From Clusia tigrina (Eukaryota; Arthropoda; Insecta; Diptera; Clusiidae): a stretch of DNA of 64,000 nt. Numbering within the stretch: the first letter of the stretch is position 1; every line of letters begins with the position of its first letter. A program made the translations under genes and the position numbers. Below, piece by piece: positions 1 through 13,024 of the stretch. Location of the stretch: assembly GCA_920105625.2 (NCBI GenBank), contig OV050032.1, positions 97,758,542 to 97,822,541 on the forward strand, read 5' to 3'. Under the pieces are notes generated by a model, which was not told where the DNA came from, made no database searches, and saw only the letters and a program-made list of their open reading frames with translations.

Positions 1-3000
1 ACTTCAAACGCCCCTAACTTCTTTACGGTACGTCCTACACCTATCAAAGTTTGCAACATACAAATGCTTGTAACCTTTTACTGGAGCGTCATAAAACCTT
101 GAAATTTTGTAACAATGAAGTACCCGAGCCTCTTGTCAATTTAAGCCATCGCTCAAACTATGCTACCCTAGAGACCCAAATCAAACACTGATAAAACTTC
201 AAACGCCCCTAACTTCTATACGGTTTTCCTACACCTATCAAAGTTTGCAACATACAAATGCTTGTAACTTTTTACTGGAGCGTCATACAACCTTGAAATT
301 TTGTGACAATGAAGTACCCGAGCCTCTTGTCAATTTAAGCTATCGCTCAAAACTATGCTACCCTAGAGTCCCAAATCAAACACTGATAAAACTTCAAACG
401 CCCCGAACTTCTTTACGGTACGTCCTACACCCATCAAAGTTTGCAACATACAAATGCTTGTAACTTTTTACTGGAGCGTCATAAAACCTTGAAATTTTGA
501 AACAATAAAGTACTCGAGCCTCTTGTCAATTTAAGCCATCGCTCAAAACTATGCTACCCTAGAGTCCCCAATCAAACACTGATAAAACTTCAAACGCCCC
601 TAACTTCTTTACGGTACGTCCTACACCTATCAAAGTTTGCAACATACAGATGCTTGTAGCTTTTTACTGGAGCGTCATAAAACCTTGAAATTTTGTAACA
701 ATGAAGTACCCGAGCCTCTTGTCAATTTAAGCCATCGCTCAAAGCTATGCTACCCTTGAGTCCCAAATCAAACACTGATAAAACTTCAAACGCCCCTAAC
801 TTCTTTACGGTACGTCCTACACCTATCAAAGTTTGCAACATACAAATGTTTGTAACTTTTTACTGGAGCGACATAAAACCTTGAAATTTTGTGACAATGA
901 AGTACCCGACCCTCTTGTCAATTTAAGCTATCGCTCAAAACTATGCTACCCTAGAGTCCCAAATCAAACACTGATAAAGCTTCAAACGCCCCCAACTTCT
1001 TTACGGTACGTCCTGCACCTATCAAACTTGGCAACATTCAAATGCTTGTAACTTTTTCTGGAGCGTCATAAAACCCTGAAATTTTGTAACAATGAAGTAC
1101 CCGAGCCTCTTGTCAATTTAAGCTATCGCTTAAAGCTATGCTACCCTTGAGTCTCAAATCAAACACTGATAAAACTTCAAATGGCCCTTACTTCTTTACG
1201 GTACGTCCTACACCTATCAAAGTTTGCAACATTCAAATGCTTGTAACTTTTTACTAAAGCGTCATAAAACCTTGAAATTTTGTAACAATGAAGTACTCGA
1301 GCCTCTTGTCAATTTAAGCCATCGCGCAAAGCTATGCTACCCTTGAGTCCCAAATCAAACACTGATAAAACTTCAAACGCCCCTAACTTCTTTACTGTAC
1401 GTCCTACACCTATCAAATTTTGCAACATACAAATGCTTGTAACTTTTTACTGGAGCGTCATAAAACCTTGAAAGTTTGTAACAATGAAGTACCCGAGCCT
1501 CTTGTCAATTTAAGCCATCGCTCAAAACTATGCTACCTAGAGTCCCAAATCAAACACTGATAAAACTTCAAACGCCCCTAACTTCTATACGGTACGTCCT
1601 ACACCTATCAAAGTTTGCAACATACAAATGCTTGTAACTTTTTACTGGAGCGTCATAAAACCTTGAAATTTTGTGACAATGAAGTACCCGAGCCTCTTGT
1701 CAATTTACGCTATCGCTCAAAACTATGCTACCCTAGAGTCCCAAATTAAACACTGATAAAACTTCAAACGCCCCGAACTTCTTTACGGTACGTCCTACAC
1801 CTATCAAAGTTTGCAACATACAAATGCTTGTAACTTTTTACTGGAGCGTCATAAAACCTTGAAATTTTGTAACAATAAAGTACTCGAGCCTCTTGTCAAT
1901 TTAAGCCATCGCTCAAAACTATGCTACCATAGAGTCCCAAATCAAACACTGATAAAACTTCAAACGCCCCTAACTTTTTACGGTACGTCCTACACCTATC
2001 AAAGTTTGCAACATACAAATGCTTGTAACTTTTTACTGGAGCGTCATAAAACCTTGAAATTTTGTAACAGTGCAGTAGAGCCACTTGTCAATTTAAGCCA
2101 TCGCTCAAAGCTATGCTACCCTTGAGTCCCAAATCAAACACTGATAAAACTTCAAACGCCCCTAACTTCTTTACGGTACGTCCTACACCTATCAAAGTTT
2201 GCAACATACAAATGCTTGTAACTTTTTACTGGAGCGTCATAAAACCTTGAAATTTTGTAACAATGAAGTACCCGAGCCTCTTGTCTATTTAAGCCATTGC
2301 TCAAAGCTATGCTAGCCTAGAGTCCCAAATCAAACACTGATAAAACTTCAGACGCCCCTAACTTCTATACGGTACGTCCTTCACCTATCAAAGTTTGCAA
2401 CATACAAATGCTTGTAACTTTTTACTGGAGCGTCATAAAACCTTGAAATTTTGTGACAATGAAGTACCCGAGCCTCTTGTCAATTTAAGCTATCGCTCAA
2501 AACTATGCTACCCTAGAGTCCCAAATCAAACACTGATAAAACTTCAAACGCCCCTAACTTCTTTACGGTACGTCCTACACCTATCAAAGTTTGCAACATA
2601 CAAATGCTTGTAACTTTTTACTGGAGCGTCATAAAACCTTGAAATTTTGTGACAATGAAGTACCCGAGCCTCTTGTCAATTTAAGCTATCGCTCAAAACT
2701 ATGCTACCCTAGAGTCCCAAATCAAACACTGATAAAACTTCAAATGGCCCTAACTTCTATACGGTACGTCCTACACCTATCAAAGTTGGCAACATACAAA
2801 TGCTTGTATCTTTTTACTGGAGCGTCATAAAACCTTGAAATTTTGTAACAATAAAGTACCCGAGCCTCTTGTCAATTTAAGCTATCGCTCAAAGCTATGT
2901 TACCCTTGAGTCCCAAATCAAACACTGATAAAGCTTCAAACGCCCCTAACTTCTTTACGGTACGTCCTACACCTATCAAAGTTGGCAACATTCAAATGCT

Positions 3001-3540
3001 TGTAACTTTTTACTACAGCGTCATAAAACCCTGAAATTTTGTAACAATGAAGTACCCGAGCCTCTTGTCAATTTACGCTATCGCTGAAAGCTATGCTACC
3101 CTTGAGTCCCAAATCAAACACTGATAAAACTTCAAATGGCCCTAACTTCTTTACGGTACGTCCTACACCTATCAAAATTTGCAACATACAAATGCTTGTA
3201 ACTTTTTACTAAAGCGTCATAAAACCTTGAAATTTTGTATTAATGAAGTACTCGAGCCTCTTGTCAATTTAAGCCATCGCTCAAAGCTCTGCTACACTTG
3301 AGTCCCAAATCAAACACTGATAAAACTTCAAACGCCATTAACTTCTTTACGGTAAGTCCTACACCTATCAAAGTTTGCAACATACAAATGCTTGTAACTT
3401 TTTACTGGAGCGTCATAAAACCTTGAAATTTTGTAACAATGAAATACCCGAGGCTCTTGTCAATTTAAGCCATCGCACAAAGCGATGCTACCCTTGAGTC
3501 CCAAATCAAACACTGATAAAACTTCAAACGCCCCTAACTT
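1..3540 (+). repeat. Large duplicated satellite block (first copy)
   Basis: This stretch recurs at about 5481-8631. Rare private variants are shared: gtaaccttttactgg, a one-base loss in gctcaaactatgc, acggttttcctac, cggtaagtcc and aagcgatgct. The offset is 5480 bp at first. It drops to 5088 after about position 463, because two monomers are missing from the second copy, and then becomes about 5091. A third partial copy of positions 1 to about 960 starts near 9197. The satellite has therefore been amplified in multi-kilobase pieces as well as by monomer. Confidence 0.85.
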
Positions 3541-5330
3541 CTTTACGGTACGTCCTACACCTATCAAAGTTTGCAACATACAAATGCTTGTAACTTTTTA
3601 CTACAGCGTCATAAAACCCTGAAATTTTGTAACAATGAAGTACCCGAGCCTCTTGTCAATTTAAGCTATCGCTGAAAGCTATGCTACCCTTGAGTCCCAA
3701 ATCAAACACTGATAAAACTTCAAATGGCCCTAACTTCTTTACGGTACGTCCTACACCTATCAAAGTTTGCAACATACAAATGCTTGTAACTTTTTACTAA
3801 AGCGTCATAAAACCTTGAAATTTTGTATTAATGAAGTACTCGAGCCTCTTGTCAATTTAAGCCATCGCTCAAAGCTCTGCTACCCTTGAGTCCCAAATCA
3901 AACACTGATAAAACTTCAAACGCCATTAACTTCTTTACGGTACGTCCTACACCTATCAAAGTTTGCAACATACAAATGCTTGTAACTTTTTACTGGAGCG
4001 TCATAAAACCTTGAAATTTTGTAACAATGAAATACCCGAGCCTCTTGTCAATTTAAGCCATCGCACAAAGCTATGCTACCCTTGAGTCCCAAATCAAACA
4101 CTGATAAAACTTCAAACGCCCCTAACTTCTTTACGGTACGTCCTACACCTATCAAAGTTGGCAACATTCAAATGCTTGTAACTTTTTACTACAGCGTCAT
4201 AAAACCCTGAAATTTTGTAACAATGAAGTACCCGAGCCTCTTGTCAATTTAAGCTATCGCTGAAAGCTATGCTACCCTTGAGTCCCAAATCAAACACTGA
4301 TAAAACTTCAAATGGCCCTAACTTCTTTACGGTACGTCCTACACCTATCAAAGTTTGCAACATACAAATGCTTGTAACTTTTTACTAAAGCGTCATAAAA
4401 CCTTGAAATTTTGTAACAATGAAGTACTCGAGCCTCTTGTCAATTTAAGCCATCGCTCAAAGCTCTGCTACCCTTGAGTCCCAAATCAAACACTGATAAA
4501 ACTTCAAACGCCCGTATCTTCTTTACGGTACGTTCTACACCTATCAAAGTTTGCAACTTTCAAATGCTTGTAACTTTTTACTGGAGCGTCATAAAACCTT
4601 GAAATTTTGTAACAATGAAGTACCCGAGCCTCTTGTCAATTTAAGCCATCGCTCAAAGCTATGCTACCCTTGATTCCCAAATCAAACACTGATAAAACTT
4701 CAAACGCCCCTAACTTCTTTACGGTACGTCCTACACCTATCAAAGTTGGCAACATACAAATGCTTGTATCTTTTTACTGGAGCGTCATAAAACCTTGAAA
4801 TTTTGTAACAATAAAGTACCCGAGCTTCTTGTCAATTTAAGCTATCGCTCAAAGCTATGTTACCCTTGAGTCCCAAATCAAACACTGATAAAGCTTCAAA
4901 CGCCCCTAACTTCTTTACGGTACGTCCTACACCTATCAAAGTTGGCAACATTCAAATGCTTGTAACTTTTTACTACAGCGTCATAAAACCCTGAAATTTT
5001 GTAACAATGAAGTACCCGAGCCTCTTGTCAATTTAAGCTATCGCTGAAAGCTATGCTACCCTTGAGTCCCAAATCAAACACTGATAAAACTTCAAATGGC
5101 CCTAACTTCTTTACGGTACGTCCTACACCTATCAAAGTTTGCAACATACAAATGCTTGTAACTTTTTACTAAAGCGTCATAAAACCTTGAAATTTTGTAA
5201 CAATGAAGTACTCGAGCCTCTTGTCAATTTAAGCCATCGCTCAAAGCTCTGCTACCCTTGAGTCCCAAATCAAACACTGATAAAACTTCAAACGCCCGTA
5301 TCTTCTTTACGGTACGTTCTACACCTATCA
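2981..5330 (+). repeat. Higher-order satellite repeat of 588 bp (three monomers)
   Basis: Three monomer types alternate in fixed order: actacagcg type, actaaagcg type, then actggagcg type. The first type recurs at about 2981, 3569 and 4157, which is 588 bp or three monomers each time, and again at 4941 after 784 bp or four monomers. This is a short higher-order array with one step lengthened by a monomer. Confidence 0.75.
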
Positions 5331-5480
5331 AAGTTTGCAACTTTCAAATGCTTGTAACTTTTTACTGGAGCGTCATAAAACCTTGAAATTTTGTAACAAT
5401 GAAGTACCCGAGCCTCTTGTCAATTTAAGCCATCGCTCAAAGCTATGCTACCCTTGATTCCCAAATCAAACACTGATAAA

Positions 5481-8400
5481 ACTTCAAACGCCCCTAACTT
5501 CTTTACGGTACGTCCTACACCTATCAAAGTTTGCAACATACAAATGCTTGTAACCTTTTACTGGAGCGTCATAAAACCTTGAAATTTTGTAACAATGAAG
5601 TACCCGAGCCTCTTGTCAATTTAAGCCATCGCTCAAACTATGCTACCCTAGAGACCCAAATCAAACACTGATAAAACTTCAAACGCCCCTAACTTCTATA
5701 CGGTTTTCCTACACCTATCAAAGTTTGCAACATACAAATGCTTGTAACTTTTTACTGGAGCGTCATAAAACCTTGAAATTTTGTGACAATGAAGTACCCG
5801 AGCCTCTTGTCAATTTAAGCTATCGCTCAAAACTATGCTACCCTAGAGTCCCAAATCAAACACTGATAAAACTTCAAACGCCCCGAACTTCTTTACGGTA
5901 CGTCCTACACCCATCAAAGTTTGCAACATACAAATGCTTGTAACTTTTTACTGGAGCGACATAAAACCTTGAAATTTTGTGACAATGAAGTACCCGACCC
6001 TCTTGTCAATTTAAGCTATCGCTCAAAACTATGCTACCCTAGAGTCCCAAATCAAACACTGATAAAGCTTCAAACGCCCCCAACTTCTTTACGGTACGTC
6101 CTGCACCTATCAAAGTTGGCAACATTCAAATGCTTGTAACTTTTTCTGGAGCGTCATAAAACCCTGAAATTTTGTAACAATGAAGTACCCGAGCCTCTTG
6201 TCAATTTAAGCTATCGCTCAAAGCTATGCTACCCTTGAGTCTCAAATCAAACACTGATAAAACTTCAAATGGCCCTTACTTCTTTACGGTACGTCCTACA
6301 CCTATCAAAGTTTGCAACATTCAAATGCTTGTAACTTTTTACTAAAGCGTCATAAAACCTTGAAATTTTGTAACAATGAAGTACTCGAGCCTCTTGTCAA
6401 TTTAAGCCATCGCGCAAAGCTATGCTACCCTTGAGTCCCAAATCAAACACTGATACAACTTCAAACGCCCCTAACTTCTTTACTGTACGTCCTACACCTA
6501 TCACATTTTGCAACATACAAATGCTTGTAACTTTTTACTGGAGCGTCATAAAACCTTGAAAGTTTGTAACAATGAAGTACCCGAGCCTCTTGTCAATTTA
6601 AGCCATCGCTCAAAACTATGCTACCTAGAGTCCCAAATCAAACACTGATAAAACTTCAAACGCCCCTAACTTCTATACGGTACGTCCTACACCTATCAAA
6701 GTTTGCAACATACAAATGCTTGTAACTTTTTACTGGAGCGTCATAAAACCTTGAAATTTTGTGACAATGAAGTACCCGAGCCTCTTGTCAATTTACGCTA
6801 TCGCTCAAAACTATGCTACCCTAGAGTCCCAAATTAAACACTGATAAAACTTCAAACGCCCCGAACTTCTTTACGGTACGTCCTACACCTATCAAAGTTT
6901 GCAACATACAAATGCTTGTAACTTTTTACTGGAGCGTCATAAAACCTTGAAATTTTGTAACAATAAAGTACTCGAGTCTCTTGTCAATTTAAGCCATCGC
7001 TCAAAACTATGCTACCATAGAGTCCCAAATCAAACACTGATAAAACTTCAAACGCCCCTAACTTTTTACGGTACGTCCTACACCTATCAAAGTTTGCAAC
7101 ATACAAATGCTTGTAACTTTTTACTGGAGCGTCATAAAACCTTGAAATTTTGTAACAATGCAGTACCCGAGCCTCTTGTCAATTTAAGCCATCGCTCAAA
7201 GCTATGCTACCCTTGAGTCCCAAATCAAGCACTGATAAAACTTCAAACGCCCCTAACTTCTTTACGGTACGTCCTACACCTATCAAAGTTTGCAACATAC
7301 AAATGCTTGTAACTTTTTACTGGAGCGTCATAAAACCTTGAAATTTTGTAACAATAAAGTACCCGAGCCTCTTGTCTATTTAAGCCATCGCTCAAAGCTA
7401 TGCTACCCTAGAGTCCCAAATCAAACACTGATAAAACTTCAAACGCCCCTAACTTCTATACGGTACGTCCTTCACCTATCAAAGTTTGCAACATACAAAT
7501 GCTTGTAACTTTTTACTGGAGCGTCATAAAACCTTGAAATTTTGTGACAATGAAGTACCCGAGCCTCTTGTCAATTTAAGCTATCGCTCAAAACTATGCT
7601 ACCCTAGAGTCCCAAATCAAACACTGATAAAACTTCAAACGCCCCTAACTTCTTTACGGTACGTCCTACACCTATCAAAGTTTGCAACATACAAATGCTT
7701 GTAACTTTTTACTGGAGCGTCATAAAACCTTGAAATTTTGTGACAATGAAGTACCCGAGCCTCTTGTCAATTTAGGCCATCGCTCAAAACTATGCTACCC
7801 TAGAGTCCCAAATCAAACACTGATAAAACTTCAAATGGCCCTAACTTCTATACGGTACGTCCTACACCTATCAAAGTTGGCAACATACAAATGCTTGTAT
7901 CTTTTTACTGGAGCGTCATAAAACCTTGAAATTTTGTAACAATAAAGTACCCGAGCCTCTTGTCAATTTAAGCTATCGCTCAAAGCTATGTTACCCTTGA
8001 GTCCCAAATCAAACACTGATAAAGCTTCAAACGCCCCTAACTTCTTTACGGTACGTCCTACACCTATCAAAGTTGGCAACATTCAAATGCTTGTAACTTT
8101 TTACTACAGCGTCATAAAACCCTGAAATTTTGTAACAATGAAGTACCCGAGCCTCTTGTCAATTTAAGCTATCGCTGAAAGCTATGCTACCCTTGAGTCC
8201 CAAATCAAACACTGATAAAACTTCAAATGGCCCTAACTTCTTTACGGTACGTCCTACACCTATCAAAGTTTGCAACATACAAATGCTTGTAACTTTTTAC
8301 AAAAGCGTCATAAAACCTTGAAATTTTGTATTAATGAAGTACTCGAGCCTCTTGTCAATTTAAGCCATCGCTCAAAGCTATGCTACCCTTGAGTCCCAAA

Positions 8401-8631
8401 TCAAACACTGATAAAACTTCAAACGCCATTAACTTCTTTACGGTAAGTCCTACACCTATCAAAGTTTGCAACATACAAATGCTTGTAACTTTTTACTGGA
8501 GCGTCATAAAACCTTGAAATTTTGTAACAATGAAATACCCGAGCCTCTTGTCAATTTAAGCCATCGCACAAAGCGATGCTACCCTTGAGTCCCAAATCAA
8601 ACACTGATAAAACTTCAAACGCCCCTAACTT
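5481..8631 (+). repeat. Large duplicated satellite block (second copy)
   Basis: Second copy of the block at 1-3540. It differs by the absence of two monomers after the first 460 bp and by scattered single-base changes. Confidence 0.85.
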
Positions 8632-10970
8632 CTTTATGGTACGTCCTACACCTATCAAAGTTTGCAACATACAAATGCTTGTAACTTTTTACTGGAGCAT
8701 CATAAAACCTTGAAATTTTGTAACAATGAAGTACCCGAGCCTCTTGTCAATTTAAGCTATCGCTCAAAGCTATGCTCTTGAGTCCCAAATCAAACACTGA
8801 TAAAACTTCAAATGGCCCTAACTTCTTTACGGTACGTCCTACACCTATCAAAGTTTGCAACATACAAATGCTTGTAACTTTTTACTAAAGCGTCATAAAA
8901 CCTTGAAATTTTGTAACAATGAAGTACTCGAGCCTCTTGTCAATTTAAGCCATCGCTCAAAGCTCTGCTACCCTTGAGTCCCAAATCAAACACTGAAAAA
9001 ACTTCAAACGCCCGTATCTTCTTTACGGTACGTTCTACACCTATCAAAGTTTGCAACTTTCAAATGCTTGTAACTTTTTACTGGAGCGTCATAAAACCTT
9101 GAAATTTTGTAACAATGAAGTACCCGAGCCTCTTGTCAATTTAAGCCATCGCTCAAAGCTATGCTACCCTTGAGTCCCAAATCAAACACTGATAAAACTT
9201 CAAACGCCCCTAACTTCTTTACGGTACGTCCTACACCTATCAAAGTTTGCAACATACAAATGCTTGTAACCTTTTACTGGAGCGTCATAAAACCTTGAAA
9301 TTTTGTAACAATGAAGTACCCGAGCCTCTTGTCAATTTAAGCCATCGCTCAAAACTATGCTACCCTAGAGACCCAAATCAAACACTGATAAAACTTCAAA
9401 CGCCCCTAACTTCTATACGGTTTTCCTACACCTATCAAAGTTTGCAACATACAAATGCTTGTAACTTTTTACTGGAGCGTCATAAAACCTTGAAATTTTG
9501 TGACAATGAAGTACCCGAGCCTCTTGTCAATTTAAGCTATCGCTCAAAACTATGCTACCCTAGAGTCCCAAATCAAACACTGATAAAACTTCAAACGCCC
9601 CGAACTTCTTTACGGTACGTCCTACACCCATCAAAGTTTGCAACATACAAATGCTTGTAACTTTTTACTGGAGCGTCATAAAACCTTGAAATTTTGAAAC
9701 AATAAAGTACTCGAGCCTCTTGTCAATTTAAGCCATCGCTCAAAACTATGCTACCCTAGAGTCCCCAATCAAACACTGATAAAACTTCAAACGCCCTTAA
9801 CTTCTTTACGGTACGTCCTACACCTATCAAAGTTTGCAACATACAAATGCTTGTAACTTTTTACTGGAGCGTCATAAAACCTTGAAATTTTGTAACAATG
9901 AAGTACCCGAGCCTCTTGTCAATTTAAGCCATCGCTCAAAGCTATGCTACCCTTGAGTCCCAAATCAAACACTGATAAAACTTCAAACGCCCCTAACTTC
10001 TTTACGGTACGTCCTACACCTATCAAAGTTTGCAACATACAAATGTTTGTAACTTTTTACTGGAGCGACATAAAACCTTGAAATTTTGTGACAATGAAGT
10101 ACCCGACCCTCTTGTCAATTTAAGCTATCGCTCAAAACTATGCTACCCTAGAGTCCCAAATCAAACACTGATAAAACTTCAAAACGCCCCGAACTTCTTT
10201 ACGGTACGTCCTACACCTATCAAAGGTTGCAACATACAAATGCTTGTAACTTTTTACTGGAGCGTCATAAAACTTTGAAATTTTGTAACAATAAAGTACT
10301 CGAGCCTCTTGTCAATTGAAGCCATCGCTCAAAACTATGCTACCCTAGGGTCCCAAATCAAACACTGATAAAACTTCAAACGCCCCTAACTTCTTTAACA
10401 GTACGTCCTACACCTATCAAAGTTTGCAACATACAAATGCTTGTAACTTTTTACTGGAGCGTCATAAAACCGTGAAATTTTGTTACAATGAAGTACCCGA
10501 GCCTCTTGTCAATTTAAGCCATCGCTCAAAGCTATGCTACCCTTGAGTCCCAAATCAAACACTGATAAAACTTCAAACGCCCCTAACTTCTTTACGGTAC
10601 GTCCTATACCTATCAAAGTTTGCAACATTCAAATGCTTGTAACTTTTTACTGGAGCGTCATAAAACCTTGAAATTTTGTAACAATAAAGTACTCGAGCCT
10701 CTTGTCAATTTAAGCCATCGCTCAAAACTATGCTACCCTAGAGTCCCAAATCAAACACTGATAAAACTTCATACGCCCCTAACTTCTATACGGTACGTCC
10801 TACACCTATCAAAGTTTGCAACATACAAATGCTTGTAACTTTTTTCTGGAGCGTCATAAAACCTTGAAATTTTTTGACAATGAAGTACCCGAGCCTCTTG
10901 TCAATTTAAGCTATCGCTCAAAACTATGCTACCCTAGAGTCCCAAATCAAACACTGATAAAACTTCAAAC

Positions 10971-10975
10971 GCCCC
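10971..10975. other. Target site duplication of the BEL insertion (left, unit 1)
   Basis: The five bases gcccc lie directly before the LTR start TGTTCGCGCC. They recur directly after the 3' LTR at 53061-53065. Five bases is usual for BEL/Pao integration. The same five bases precede the LTR piece at 24253-24257. At 34168-34172 they are blurred by an extra base. Confidence 0.85.
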
Positions 10976-11454
10976 TGTTCGCGCCGGAGCCCTCCTGACA
11001 ACGGCTGCTGCCTGCGCACAGTCACCATGCAACTCTGAGCGGGGCTCAGTGCGGAGAGAATTCCCCTCATTGGGGTCCCGCCAAAGTTGTGTGGCAGGCC
11101 GCAGCCATCTTTATTTTTGGTGAGAGTGCTGACACAGGCAGCGGAGGAGAGCTGGTCGGCAATACTGCGTGCCGACGGCATTGGGATCTGTGCGCTCAAC
11201 CAAGAAGGAGGTGCAAAATTTATTCTACTATATAAATGTTTTCAATCGTTCTGAAGAAAATTTGTGTTCTAAGTAAAATATAAAAAAAGCAAAGAAATAA
11301 TAAATCAGCAGTTATAATTATTACGATATAAAAATTTTAGCTTTTTACATATAAGCAAAGTGGTAAGAAATATCAAAAAAAAAAGGTAAAATATAGAAAC
11401 TAAAATAAAAAAAAGATAAAAAACTACATATGGAGTCCGAACGGGAAAATGGTC
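10976..11454 (+). repeat. BEL 5' LTR, piece in duplication unit 1
   Basis: It starts TGTTCGCGCC and matches the complete BEL 3' LTR (52576-53060) up to the bases ggtc, where gypsy interrupts it. The last nine bases (tccgcaaca) occur only at 44927-44935. Compared with the 3' LTR I see about three substitutions plus differences in A runs. TATATAAA and AATAAA elements are present as in the 3' LTR. Confidence 0.93.
11451..11454. other. 4-bp target site duplication of the gypsy insertion (low-coordinate side, unit 1)
   Basis: ggtc precedes the gypsy LTR here, at 24731-24734 and at 34646-34649. It follows the far LTR at 44923-44926. The uninterrupted site in the BEL 3' LTR reads aaatggtctccgcaaca (53045-53060) and contains ggtc once. 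A 4-bp duplication fits Ty3/gypsy integrases. Confidence 0.95.
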
Positions 11455-11958
11455 TGTTGGGGTATTATCCTTGTTTGACGGGGGACGTCCTTCTGCTGCG
11501 CGCGTGTATCTGAAAAGCCTAAATCACTCTTTGTAAAAATCACTACATTACACTTTTAGTTTTAGAATCACCAGCCTTTATTACTTAGAATACTAACTCT
11601 TATATACTATTTACAATTCATAATTACAATACAAAAACTGACCTTTCTGGTGTTCCAGTTTCGCACCTGTTAATTGGTGTCAGTTGGTCAAGCCAACTGA
11701 CCTACGCCAATCTGAAATGTTGATGGTGCATTCTAGCTTTGAATGCCCTTCGGTGGCTCGACTGCAAAACTGTAGCACCCTAAAAGTTTACATAATAAAT
11801 ATTACATAGGTAATATTAATTCAAAGTACTCGCACCCTAAAGATATGTGCTTTCTTATGTAACTTTAGCACATGCTAATCACACAGAATGTGTGGCATCT
11901 GTTAGGAGTCGATGCTGTGAGACACTACGCGCAGGCAGCTTGATTTTAGCTCACAACA
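11455..11958 (-). repeat. Gypsy 3' LTR, copy 1 (504 bp)
   Basis: The LTR is bounded by TGTTG and CAACA and lies next to ggtc on one side and the polypurine tract on the other. On the minus strand it carries TATATAAG (about 11599-11606) and AATAAA (11577-11582). A 9-bp inverted repeat, GTCAGTTGG/CCAACTGAC, lies at 11679-11701. It has tattatcc near 11465 where other copies have tattgtcc. Confidence 0.95.
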
Positions 11959-11974
11959 TCCCTCCCCTCTTTCT
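11959..11974 (-). promoter_or_regulatory. Gypsy polypurine tract, copy 1
   Basis: Read on the minus strand, AGAAAGAGGGGAGGGA directly abuts the 3' LTR. This is the expected primer site for plus-strand DNA synthesis. The same tract abuts the LTRs ending at 25238 and 35156. Confidence 0.9.
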
Positions 11975-12444
11975 AAAAGAAGTTAGTGCAACTAACTTCT
12001 AATGAATCTTTACAATATTTTTCTCTTTTCTGCACTTTAAACAATCTGTGCATTTTCTTAATCCTATAGTACATATGTATAGTTTTTATTTTTTCAAATT
12101 CGCCTTATTTGGGTTCAATTGTTGTATTCTGTTCTTTTTACTTTTGTGTTGTTTTCTTTTTTCCTCTTTTGTTTAATTTTGTTCTTTTATTTCTATCTTT
12201 TTTATTTTCTTCTTTTTTTCTATTGTTTTATTTTGTTCTTTTATTTCTATCTTTTTTTTTTTAGTTATATTCCCCTTTTTATATTTGGTCTTTCATCGAC
12301 TCTTTTCTCACTGGCGTATATACAAACAAAATTACAAACTAATTACATATTTAGCTACGCTTCTTATAAATAGGGTCCTCTGCAATTGTTGGTCCTGGTA
12401 ACGTCCGTCCTGCGAGAGTGAAGTCCCTCGATGAACTCTGCATA

Positions 12445-12460
12445 CCCCTCCCTTCTTTCT
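12445..12460 (-). promoter_or_regulatory. Second polypurine-like tract, copy 1
   Basis: The minus strand reads AGAAAGAAGGGAGGGG, which differs from the LTR-adjacent polypurine tract at two of 16 positions. It lies about 485 bp upstream of it in the element. It could be a second plus-strand primer or a relic. The same tract is in copies 2 and 3, near 25725-25740 and 35645. Confidence 0.5.
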
Positions 12461-12694
12461 GGATCGGTACGTACAAAGATATTATAAGTTGGCGATCTGG
12501 TTTGCCATTAAAACTTTGCTTTTAGTGGCCTTCTTCTATCTATTTATATAGTGTGCCCCACGGCTGTAAGTGGTACTGCCTCTGCTTATAGTATTCAACT
12601 TGTAAAAAACATTTGGAATACATGAGAGATTACAATGCACCTTCTTCCTTTGCAGCAATGCGTTTTATGGTGGAAGTGTTTCTCTTGAGCTTCC

Positions 12695-13024
12695 TCATAA
12701 TGGTATTTGACATCGTTTGGCTTTGATGTGGAGACAATCGGTATTTCTCTGAGACACACATTTAATGACGTAATTTGTGTACTCTGATCGGTAACCAGTC
12801 TCTGTGTCCTCTTGTATTAAATCATATTTCCTATGTAAATCATATTCCATATGTTCATACTCTAGATTGGACATACACTTCAATGAAGCAATTAACTTCC
12901 GTGAGCCAAATTTCTTCTGCTTATTATATTTGGTGGTGGTTTCAGTCACCCACCTTAAGCTTTTACCCATCTTCAGCTTATCCAAAATCGATTCTGTTGA
13001 GATTGTGATACACTTGGTGGACAT
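12695..13024 (-). CDS. Small ORF in the gypsy 3' region, unknown function (109 aa)
   Basis: This ATG-started frame of 109 codons lies between pol and the 3' LTR in the same direction as gag and pol. The product is basic and lysine-rich, with a helical-looking start (residues 8-25) and several tyrosine/glutamate-rich segments. It has no hydrophobic segment, signal peptide or zinc-finger pattern, so it does not look like an envelope protein. I do not recognise it. An identical frame occurs at 25975-26304, but these are duplicated copies, so identity does not show selection. It may be an accessory protein, a captured host fragment or chance. Confidence 0.4.
   Translation of the reverse strand: MSTKCITISTESILDKLKMGKSLRWVTETTTKYNKQKKFGSRKLIASLKCMSNLEYEHMEYDLHRKYDLIQEDTETGYRSEYTNYVIKCVSQRNTDCLHIKAKRCQIPL

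Larger units (their letters stand above)
1..10970 (+). repeat. 196-bp satellite array, block 1
   Basis: About 56 head-to-tail monomers, mostly exactly 196 bp. Each carries the landmarks cttgtaactttttactgg, gagcgtcataaaacc, cgagcctcttgtcaattta and tacggtacgtcctacac. Monomers fall into diagnostic variants: gtgacaatgaag with aactatgctaccctagag; taacaataaagtactcgag; actacagcg with gctgaaagc; and actaaagcg with tattaatg. Short reading frames of about 72 codons recur once per monomer. They are by-products of the repeat, since 196 is not a multiple of three and most lack an ATG. Pericentromeric or other heterochromatin is likely but cannot be shown here. Confidence 0.97.

Noticed and set aside
245..463. 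Recurrent frames of about 72 codons (starting MQHTN-like) through all satellite blocks, as a repeated small-protein gene family
   Set aside because: They start at TTG, arise once per 196-bp monomer in a phase that cannot continue (196 is not divisible by three), and change length with any indel. They are by-products of the repeat.
9247..9660. 137-codon frame spanning two satellite monomers
   Set aside because: It exists only because of a local length change (acggttttcctac). It has no start codon of ATG type and no domain.
12119..12373. Hydrophobic plus-strand frame (also at 25399 and 35246), as a membrane protein
   Set aside because: It is the translation of a T-rich low-complexity stretch antisense to the element. 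Phenylalanine and leucine reflect base composition.
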